Assembly: GCA_028095005.1 (NCBI GenBank)
Contig: CM051461.1
Coordinates: 65,033,840 to 65,097,839 of the forward strand
Length of the DNA stretch: 64,000 nucleotides
Direction: 5' to 3'
DNA from: Rhynchospora pubera
Taxonomy: Eukaryota; Streptophyta; Magnoliopsida; Poales; Cyperaceae
Of the stretch, positions 21,801 to 30,367 are shown piece after piece. Made by a program: the position numbers and the translations under genes. Numbering within the stretch: position 1 is the first letter of the stretch; each line of letters opens with the position of its first letter. The notes beneath the pieces are model-generated. The model searched no databases, had not been told where the DNA came from, and worked only from the letters and a program-made list of their open reading frames with translations.

Positions 21801-23041
21801 TATGTCTTTGCCTTTCTAAGACCATACTTCTTGTTCTTTTGATAATAACCTGGCACTGGTATGCGGCTGCAGAATGAGAGATCTTTGAGGCTTCTTTGGA
21901 GTGCAACTCTCTTACACTGCTCTGCCAGGTACTGGTAGGTGAAATGTATTCTTGGAATAACTCCTACAGTATTGCCTGGGTATTTCTCAGTAAACGCCTT
22001 CTCAATTTCTCCACCAATGATCGGAGGCATTTTTCTGAAAATTTTTGTTGAGAGTTCAGGAGATATGTACATTCTTCCTGATTTTGCCGCTAAGATCTTA
22101 TAATCGTTTATATAGTCGAAAAGATCTTTCACATTGTGGCATGAAAGCCTCTCCAGGTCGTTGTACGCTCGATCTTGTTCTTCAGTGGACCCGGTTGTCG
22201 GGTCCTCCAACAGGAACATTCGTCTGATTTGTGATATTACATTTTGCGGATCATCGGCGATGTTCACTAGTTCTTCATATTCAGTGGGGAATGCCATTCT
22301 CCACTGAATCCAGGTCTTTTTCTCCGTTTCGCCTAGGAGATTTTCGATGTAGTTGACCTTTGATTTGTTATCTGCCCAGTTTTTCTCATTTATCAGGTTG
22401 AGCGTGATCGATTCCCATCGGGAGATAACTTCTGAGTATAGCCCAATATCTTCTGGTAAAACCAGGATTGCGCCTTGACTGGCTTGGGCTGTTGGCAAAT
22501 TAAACCTTTCGTTCATTTGCCTTGCATAATCACCGCGGATATTGCCCAACCGTGCTTTTATCTCCGGAATTTGGGGATTCTGGGGTTGTCTTGAACCAGG
22601 TGGGTACATGGCTGGTCCCATGATTGGTTCAGGTGGTATCCTTGTGAGTGAAGACTCTGCGGTTGAGAGTACCGTCTCCACTTTCTTTTTGAGATTTTTG
22701 AATTGTGGGTATTCCATCTCTTCTACCATATAAACCGTCTCGAATAGATCTTCGTCCCACTTTGTTTTAGAATTTGGAGAACTGGAACTGACATTTTCCC
22801 CACCACCTTTCGCTAGAAGACTTAACAAGTCTTCATCTTGGTTTGTTGGTGCATCCAATTGAGATAGGAATCGCACCATAGAGAGTGTCTCATCTTCATC
22901 TGACTCATCCCATTGACAAGTCATCATCAGGGCTTGTTCCTCAAACCACTCACTTTCTGCATCAATGGTTTCTAGCCAATTAAACTCTGCAAATGTCATT
23001 TGCACAAGTTCATCCTCGTTGTCTAGTTGTTCAATAGCAAA
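18830..23041 (-). pseudogene. Viral capsid-protease-RT-RNase H region of the polyprotein
   Basis: This is the open frame downstream of an in-frame TGA, 1,391 codons if counted from the GTG at 23005. In order, with approximate residues counted from there: a capsid region with a CCHC zinc knuckle near 421-436 (CFICGEEGHFARNC); a second Cys/His-rich cluster near 530-560, typical of badnavirus capsids; a retropepsin motif DTGA near 710; reverse transcriptase with the YIDD box near 1060; and RNase H with its first catalytic Asp near 1210 (ETDG). It ends at 18830. All catalytic motifs are present and the frame is otherwise open. It is in the same frame as the movement-protein ORF upstream, so the two are parts of one broken polyprotein. 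No in-frame ATG is near the start, so it is probably not translated efficiently. Confidence 0.9.
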
Positions 23042-24238
23042 TCATTGATACGGGTTTATTGGTTCCATCATTTCAACTGTTGGTTCAGTTTGTTCGGCTT
23101 TGAGTATTGCCAAGAACCATTTTCCTAATAAGGAACCATCATCTTGTTCAGTTTCGTCACCTTCACTGAATTCCTCAGGGTCTGAATAGATCTCTGGGAA
23201 TTCTGGGTCATCTTTGAGTGGCCAATCATCATCTATTGTGAGTAGATTGATGAATTCTTGTTCAAGTTCTTCCTCATCATTCTCTCCACGAATAGCTTCT
23301 TGTTCGAGGGTTGTTGTTGTATACCCCGAAAATCTGACAGACAATGAGCCGTTTGTCCTTGCTCGAATTCGTGCTGCTTGGGGATTCTGGATTTGTGGGA
23401 TAACAGCTGGTCTCACAAGCCATTGTCTTCCTTGGAGTTCTGCAGTTGTCCTTTGCGAGCCAGGGATGGCCCGAACTCCTCGGCTTGCTAGGTGGTCCGC
23501 CACGTTCTGAACATTGTATCTGTAATTTGTGTGACTTGTATTGGATAGTCGTCCAATTAGGGATCTTGAGAGTAAAAGATTACTCTCGCCACCTTGCCAT
23601 CCTTCATACCCATGAGTTTGAATCACTAGTTGAATGTGATCTCTGAAGTCACGGATACTTAGAGTCATATCTGGAGCAGTGTATGCCAACTGCGTTCCAG
23701 ATGTAAGATCCATCTCCATAGAGCTAATAACAGCTCTATCATCTCGCCATCTAGTGTCCCTGATTAACACTAGTGCATTCACACCTGCACTCCGCCTGTG
23801 CAGCGTGTATAATCGAACCATAATTAGTCCGATATGTAAGTGTTGGAGCCCCTCTTGTAAAAGCCTGTTAAAGCTTTCTTCAGAAATGAAAGGTAACTCC
23901 ACTTGCTGGCCATCTGTAACCAATGTTTTTTCATCCGAGTAATGTTGGTATACCCGGTGTCTGTTTTCTGACCATCCGGCTTGGTACAGAGTTTCTGCTG
24001 GGACTTGCTGTGCTCGTCTGTATTGGGAGATGTTGAGCTCAGCATCAGGGTTTATTTGTGACTCAAGGCTTCGCTGGTACCGTCGAGACTGACCAGGGAG
24101 CCTCCTTTGAGCCTCAAATCTGAGTCTAGACCCAAGGCGATAGCCACGGATCTGGTCTTCTACAGTAGGAGTTTGGTTTGTGTCTCTTTCTGATACTGAC
24201 GGTCTTGCTGCCTCCGTTGTTGTTTGTGTTCTGCTCAT
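23042..24238 (-). pseudogene. Viral movement-protein part of the polyprotein, ending at a premature stop
   Basis: This 398-codon ORF matches the N-terminal, movement-protein part of badnavirus ORF3. Short conserved stretches include RVYQHYSDE, LPFISEE, ALVLIRDTRW and GRLSNTSHTNYR, which are hallmarks of the 30K-like movement domain in this group. The ATG at 24238 overlaps the stop of the upstream ORF as ATGA, the arrangement used for leaky scanning in badnaviruses. The frame ends at TGA (23044-23042), but the same frame continues as capsid-protease-RT without interruption. In relatives these parts are one ORF of about 1,800 codons, so I read the TGA as a nonsense mutation. Confidence 0.88.
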
Positions 24239-24642
24239 GCTGCCTTCTTTTTCTCGGCTTTAAATATTTCTTTTGGGTTTTTGAACACAAAGAGTTTGTC
24301 TTTCGGTTTTGGTATTGCTGGCTTGCTGGGCTCTCCTAAGCTCAGCTTCTGAAGTTGTTGCTGGATCTGATCAAGGGAGTCAGTCAGGTCGTCAGGTTGA
24401 GTGACTTCATTTCCTTTCGTAGCTTCTATTTTCTTAACTGCTGCTTTCAGATCTTCAACTTCTTCAGTTAATTTAAGCAACAATTGGATAATTGTGTTAT
24501 TTTGCTTAAATTGTACGTCTATTGCTCGACCGGTGATGTCTTGTGGCCTGACAAAACCGGCCGCTGGTGAATGGATTGATTCGGTTGCTTTGAGTGCTTC
24601 CTTATAAATTGTGCTGTTTGCGCTGAGGCGCCAATCGCTCAT
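24235..24642 (-). CDS. Badnavirus ORF2-like virion-associated protein
   Basis: A 135-codon intact ORF directly upstream of the movement-protein ORF, sharing the ATGA overlap. The N-terminus contains YKEALKAT and the C-terminus is Lys/Pro-rich (KPKDKLFVFKNP, ending in a Lys/Ala run). The middle is rich in Leu, Glu and Lys and could form a coiled coil. Size, position and these features fit badnavirus P2, a small basic-tailed virion-associated nucleic-acid-binding protein. Upstream sequence has stops in all frames within about 100 nt, so no overlapping P1 ORF precedes it here. Confidence 0.75.
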   Translation of the reverse strand: MSDWRLSANSTIYKEALKATESIHSPAAGFVRPQDITGRAIDVQFKQNNTIIQLLLKLTEEVEDLKAAVKKIEATKGNEVTQPDDLTDSLDQIQQQLQKLSLGEPSKPAIPKPKDKLFVFKNPKEIFKAEKKKAA

Positions 24643-25281
24643 AGGGAAAATAAAATTTTGTAAGAATTTTTAGAATTTCTACTGGTTTATTCTTAAATGA
24701 CTTTTATTTCAAAAATATCCTAGGTTGGCTTTTTCAGGTTTGATTATACCATCTGGTTCTTCTTGGGGACAATTCTTGGGGTTCATGTAGCACTTTTACA
24801 TGGTCATGGTGGCATTTATAGAAGAATTAACTTTTGAGTGGCATTTTCACAATTTCCTTCTTTTGAGGTGGCATAAAAACAATTTCCCCAAAGATTTTTG
24901 TGAATAAATCTTAAAAACTTAATCCTTTTCTTTTGTTTGAAAATTAGAATTATGCTATTGTGGGATGACTAATTAGATCTTTGCCACTATTTTTATGCAC
25001 CATTAGCATATAATAATTTTGTTATTTTGAAAGTGACATAAAACTAATTGTTAATGATTTATAATGACAAAAAACCAATTATATTTTCGTTATGACATAT
25101 TACTAATTTTTTTTTATAGTGGCATAATTAAAAGGTAAAATTGTCATATAATTGTTCGATGGCAAAAAAAACTAATTTTTTTTATTTTATAGTGGCAAAA
25201 AAATAATTTGTCATTTAGTGATGGCATATCTCTAATTTCGAATATTTGTAATGGCATAAATATAAATCACCCTACTTTATA

Positions 25282-25639
25282 TGTAGTATTCTCAAAATTA
25301 GCAACAATAATACAGTAAAAATTAAGATCACAAAGGTGCAACAGCTACTCCTGCACCCTCGCTCGTCCGTCCATCCACAAAATTGTGATTGATTCTAATG
25401 ACAATGATGAGATATTGTGTCGTATCGTATCGTGTCGTGCCAACGTGTATGTGTCATACCAACACGTTGTATCGTGTCATTTTAAAAAACGTCACTCAAG
25501 AGAGTAATTTTTTCCTTAAGAAAAAAAAATATAAAAATAAACAAAAATAGAAAATGACGAGGGATCGAACCACAATCGTACATATATATAGTTATATACA
25601 AATGTAAACAAAGGAACCACCACCTTTAGATGCAAATCA
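25282..25639. repeat. Gene-free; contains a CGTATCGTGTCGTG-rich patch
   Basis: Around 25415-25480 the words CGTGTCGTG and AACACG recur, as they do around 35040-35170. This looks like the ends of a dispersed repeat, but I could not define its borders. Confidence 0.4.
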
Positions 25640-27060
25640 CGCATCCAAGGACGAGTTACATAACTTTTGGTGTGTCCAAGGGCCCACCTTGATGTGGATT
25701 TTTCTGCTCTTAAATTTATACCTTAATCTACCTAAATTTAGTCGCAAGCGTACGACAATTGTCTAAATATTTCTGGGTCGAACCACAAAAACAGATTGAA
25801 AAAATTAAGTTCTAATTTGATTTAATTCACTAAACTAATTGGTTGCAAGAAAATTGATTTGTTATAGATTAATCAATTAAGTAAAAATTATAGTTAAGTA
25901 AATTCTAAATTAATAGATCACAATTAATGAGTAATCAAATAGCTAATTAAGACTTAGGGGTTAAGATAAACTAAATGTTTAGTTTACTCCGATTCTGGCG
26001 GCCCGCTGACTCTCGAAGCGGCTTGCTAACATAACTCAGGTCGCTTAACTTGTTAACTGGTCACTGGCTACTTGGCGGGCATAGACAACTCGCTGGTTCA
26101 CTTGGCGGTCCACTATGGCTAAGGCAGATTCAACTTTTAGTTAATTTAGAAGTCTCCTTGTGTAGGGATTTGTGTTTAGGTTGGGGGTTTCAGATCAAAC
26201 TCTCATCTTAGGTCTGGTTAACAATCAATTTACTCAAACACTCTCGAATATAACCTTGATTTCAAGTCTCGTTTCATGGTCTAGTTTCTACAAGTTTTAT
26301 ACTTTTCTAACCTATGAATTCCTTGGACTTTCGTTCTTGGAAAGGACTTAACTCTTGTTATTTAATTCTGGTTAAATCTCTCAATTTAAACCTACAAGTT
26401 GGTACAATCGTATCAAATAACTTAGGTTTGGTTTGGACTTAACCATCAAACAATCAAGCAAGGCCCATACTTGACGGATGCGAGCAAACTAATATAAATA
26501 AAAAATTCACTACCATGGCCCCTAAATACGAATCTACTCACGAGTAAACATCATACAAGACAAATAGGTATCTAGAATGAAAGAAAACATGAGAAAGAAT
26601 CAAGATTACAACATAATGCAACTTGAACTCTATCCTTCTGCTCTCGGCTACTCTTCCGGCGGTCCGCTGGTGATCCTGGCGACCCGCTGGAAAGCTGTGG
26701 CTCTCTCTTACTATAGCTGTAATTTCTCTCTAATTGCGAACTCCTCTAGCATCAAGGCTTCTGGTTTAAATAGAAGGCTGTGTCGGTTCTCTAAAGGTAG
26801 GGGTCGTGCAAATAGAGGCTCCAAATGTGACTCAAAACGTAGTAGAGAAGTTGCAAAACTGACTGTGCTATATTTGGCAGTCGGTTTATCTTTTTTCAGC
26901 GGCCCGCTGGAATCTTCTATGTCGTCATTTTTCATCTGCTACCCGCTGGTGCTCTCGGTGGGTCGCCAATCAGGTCTGTGGGTCGCCAGTCATGTCAAAA
27001 TCAATGAAAATGCCGTGTCGAATAGTCTCATCGCGTAAATCCTGTACAAAATGAAAAAAA
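25640..27060. repeat. Probable LTR-retroelement remnant with recurring CCGCTGG words
   Basis: The stretch GGGTCGAACCACAAA near 25770 and the nearby AAGCGTACGACAATTGTC resemble sequence often seen in decayed plant retroelements. GGCGGCCCGCTG, GGCGGTCCGCTGG, GGCGACCCGCTGG and AGCGGCCCGCTGG recur at about 25998, 26658, 26676 and 26898, with related words between. An ORF of 153 codons inside (26577-27038) has no recognisable domain and is probably chance. I see no LTR ends or duplication. Confidence 0.35.
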
Positions 27061-27832
27061 GCATATTAGTATCTATAAATGGTAGAAATACTAGTTATGA
27101 AAACCATTTATCACACCTAAAAAAAAATTTACTTGAGATATACTATAATTTGTCAATAAAAAAAAAGGAGGTACGGACCCATCTCAGAAATTTGAATAAC
27201 CTAGGTGGATAGGTTACGTCTGATCTAAATCACTTAGGAACTCTTGAAAATTCGCACAGGAAACCAGATAGTATTTGTTCCTATCGAATCACATTCTTTC
27301 TTCCTCCACAATGTAATTTATTAAAATAAAATTTAGAACATAATGGCAAATGTTTAGACGAATGATTATCTTGTAGTGTGCGCGTTAATTGTCTTGTAGC
27401 GTGCGTGTATATAGAGAGAAGTGTTCAAAGAAATCCCTAATGAATCTACTATGTAAAATTATAAAAAAATAAAAATTTGTATGAAATTATTATATATTTT
27501 TTTTTCTTGAATTATTATTTTAGATCTTGTGTTGTTACTATAATATTTAATTTCTCATAATTTTTTTTATGTTACATTATTTTAGAATTATTTATTTTAA
27601 ATTTTTTTATTACATTATGTCTATATTTAACGTCCTGTCTTACGTGAAATTCTAGCTACGCTACCAGCAGAGGAGCGATATTTTGTTGACTGGAGATTTC
27701 CTTTGGTTGTATCTTTTGAGTGGACTGGATCTGTCCAGTTTTAGCATAACAGAAGAACAAGGTTTTCTATTTTTAAAGTTTATATATAATACGTTAGCTT
27801 AAGAGTCAAAGCTTATCCGAACTAATACTGTC

Positions 27833-27991
27833 GGGGCCGTTTGGATCGCTTAGAAATTTGGGAAATTTTCTATATATAGGTATAAATTTATTGGAAAGTA
27901 TGTAATTTTGTGAAAAATTTAAATTATTTATAATAAATTTATGTCTAAAATTTGTTATTCTTGCAAATTCCGGACACATCCAAACGGCTCC
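27833..27991. mobile_element. Tourist-like MITE, copy 5
   Basis: Ends GGGGCCGTTTGGAT and ACATCCAAACGGCTCC with the family's AT-rich core. TAA follows the right end, but the left flank lacks a matching copy, so the duplication has decayed or the left end is shifted. Confidence 0.65.
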
Positions 27992-28109
27992 TAAATGTTG
28001 CCATTTAAAGTTTATCCTTACCGCCTTACCGGTCGGTGAATTAACGATCCAACGACATGCAGCATTGTCATCGATATACTTTATTATTTTATGACAGCGG
28101 ATTCATTTT

Positions 28110-28193
28110 GCACGTTTACCATTTTAACCTCAGCACCGACCACTCAATTATGCACGTTTACCATTTTAACCTCAGCACCTACCATTCAATTAT
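28110..28193 (+). repeat. Two tandem copies of a 42-bp unit
   Basis: The unit begins GCACGTTTACCATTTTAACC and is repeated once directly with about two mismatches. It keeps an open frame across both copies, but I see no evidence that it is coding. Confidence 0.8.
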
Positions 28194-30270
28194 GACATAC
28201 GCAACGCACCCTGCACCCATGAAATATGAATACGATTCCATCACAAATTTCTACACGCAATCCATAACTTAAATATATTAACCAGTTCAACATATTATTT
28301 TAGACCAAAGCAGTACAACATAAATTAATTTTATGTCAGCAGCATACCACATACACGACTTACCAATTGATCTAACATCATATATGCTACCCCCATGTTA
28401 CAAACTAAAAATATGGACATACCACTATAAAATTAAATTTATTATTTGAATTTTTTTTACAAATTTAATACACGATGTACAATAAGAAATATACTTAACT
28501 ATACATATCAATTTTAACAAAGGCAAATTATACATGGCTACCGAAATAAATACACACGTCAGCGCGCGCTCTTGATAACAAAGTTTATACCTTGCTCTTT
28601 CACGTCAAAACTTAAATATTGAAGCAGTTGGTCAGTATTCAGTAACCGCAGTTTGCATGATTTTTTGGTGCCCACAGTGCCGAATAACCTCGAAACTTGA
28701 ACCTTTTATTATAATTATAATAATATTGGTATGTATTAAATAAATCACACTCTCATATCATATATATTACGTAGATCCTTCACATGCTTTATTTATATAT
28801 TACGGGTTAATTTCACCCCCAGCCCCAGGTCAGCAGACAGCAAAAGATGCACCTGGCATTAACTCAATTCCTCCAACTTTTGTTCAAATTAGGGAATCCC
28901 AATGAGGAGAAATTTAAATTAACACGAATTAATGGATTTGTCAAATGACCTCTCGACGCATAGCGACTAGCAGCCATCAAACTCGATTACAAAAAGTCAT
29001 CAAGTAGCAACGAATGAAATTGTATTTTTAAAAATAATAAAATGCTTTAAGCCAAACCTCTTCCTCTTTGATGGCTCTGTCATGTGTTTGCATCAATCCT
29101 TGTCCAAGTGAGTTCAATCTTCCTGCGCTAATCTCGCCGGGTTACAGATATATCTAATATTGACTGATTAAGTATCGATTGACCTCCGCCTAACTTTTCC
29201 AAAAAAAAAAGTAAACAAAAATAATTCATAAATAACCGGCTTGGAGTCGATTCATATCCTCTACTCTACAGTCACAGCCAAACGGCTAGCGTCCTTTAAT
29301 CATAAAAATAAAAGATAAAGATATTCAAGAGAGAAAAAGTTATTTAAAAAAAAACTTGACAATTTTTAATCATGAATAATTAATTATGATTTGAAAATCT
29401 GACATCTGAAATGTTCGCTTTAATATAACTTTTATCATCAATTAAAATCTTAATTGGTTTTTTCCATAGCTAGCTAGTCCACATTTAGTTGTTTTTGATA
29501 GATACAACTAGCACGAAAATGAAATAAATTTTGATATAAATCCACTTTATAAAGCTAACAATACGTCTATATAATAATTTTATAACAAATATACTTTCTA
29601 CTTAACTGAAAGATGGTCGTCAAAATTGTTTAATACAATATGTTGTTCGCGTGTCCTTTATTCATCATACATTTTTTTTTAATAAAACATTTATAGTTTT
29701 GAGCAAGATAACATCCACTAAGTGCTATGCTTGTCTCAAACTATATCTATATATGTTTGCGCATGCAATATATTATATATACGCTACGCACGCTTCTCTT
29801 GTTAATGCATCATGCATGCATCAAATTCTAACAGTACGGTTGCCTGCCTGCCTAATTTGTGAAAACATTGTGATTAACTTGTCCAGGAGCAATTTGAGAT
29901 TGGACTTTCGGCATGCATAGGAAGACTTGGGAACACTCCCAACAAATTTAAAGAACACTTTCTTTGTTTTTATTTATTCTTAAATGAAGAGTTCAGTGCG
30001 TTGGAGCACATAAAAGTTGTTTTGAGATCATGTTATTGTTGAGAGCATGTCGTGATTTTTTTATTTACCTAATTTAAATTCATCCCCGTATGCATACAAA
30101 CAGTGCAGCAATTAAGCACACACTGTTCTGATTTGTTCTGTTCTTCTGAGTTCGTTAGTCAGGCACCAAATGTTTGTGCATTAAATAGCAATGAGAGCCT
30201 CAAGTCAAACTCACGCAAAAAAGACATCAATTTAATTTAATATACCATACTCTATATAGTATACATCCAA
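28194..30270. other. Intergenic, nothing recognised
   Basis: AT-rich sequence leading to the GPAT promoter. I see no supported ORF, RNA gene or bounded transposon. Confidence 0.5.
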
Positions 30271-30280
30271 CGCGTGCTGG

Positions 30281-30293
30281 TTATATATAAAAG
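30281..30293 (+). promoter_or_regulatory. Probable TATA box of the GPAT gene
   Basis: TTATATATAAAAG lies about 75-85 bp before the ATG at 30368. That would give a 5' leader of roughly 50 nt. Confidence 0.6.
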
Positions 30294-30367
30294 CTAGCTA
30301 ACAGTCTCAGACCCCGTAGCAAAGTGTAACTAGCTAGTTACCTCACTCACACAACACAATATATAAC

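Larger units (their letters stand above)
17795..24642 (-). other. Endogenous badnavirus-like pararetrovirus copy (Caulimoviridae)
   Basis: On the minus strand the order is a 135-codon ORF, a movement-protein ORF, the capsid-protease-reverse transcriptase-RNase H ORF, a 142-codon ORF, a TATA box, a poly(A) signal and a tRNA-Met primer site. The positions given run from the primer site to the first ORF; the true junctions lie somewhere in 17.5-17.8 kb and 24.65-24.8 kb. The layout and motifs fit Badnavirus/Tungrovirus relatives. No ORF equivalent to badnavirus ORF1 is seen upstream of the 135-codon ORF. The coding part is damaged by only one stop codon (23042-23044). Confidence 0.9.
17362..24889. 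mobile_element. Inner Mutator-like TIR element enclosing the pararetrovirus
   Basis: The left end reads GGGATAATTTTTTCTGTGCC and the right end, reverse complemented, GGGGAAATTGTTTTTATGCC. Alignment continues for about 100 bp through repeated TGCCACCC/TGCCACTC words. An identical 9-bp duplication AAAGATTTT flanks it (17353-17361 and 24890-24898). The arms together are only a few hundred bases. Almost everything between them is the viral copy. Either the virus integrated into a small MITE or the element acquired the virus as cargo. Confidence 0.78.
16714..25272. mobile_element. Outer Mutator-like TIR element (carries everything to 25272)
   Basis: The left end reads GAGATAATTAGTTTTATGCC and the right end, reverse complemented, GGGTGATTTATATTTATGCC. 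Similarity continues into the subterminal regions, which repeat words like TTATGCCACTATAAA. An identical 9-bp sequence TACTTTATA abuts both ends (16705-16713 and 25273-25281). Only about 650 bp on the left and 375 bp on the right belong to this element; the rest is a second element with its viral insert. The original was therefore a roughly 1-kb non-autonomous element. Confidence 0.75.

Noticed and set aside
23042..24238. Movement protein as a naturally separate viral gene
   Set aside because: The downstream ORF is in the same frame with no ATG nearby, and relatives encode these parts as one ORF; a nonsense mutation is more likely.
16679..25294. TAGTATTCTCA as the target duplication of the outer element
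   Set aside because: TACTTTATA abuts the aligned TIRs exactly and has the 9-bp length expected of Mutator-like elements; the 11-mer leaves non-matching spacers.
26577..27038. 153-codon forward ORF
   Set aside because: No domain, Ser-rich low-complexity translation, inside a tract that looks like retroelement debris; no splice partner or homologue recognised.
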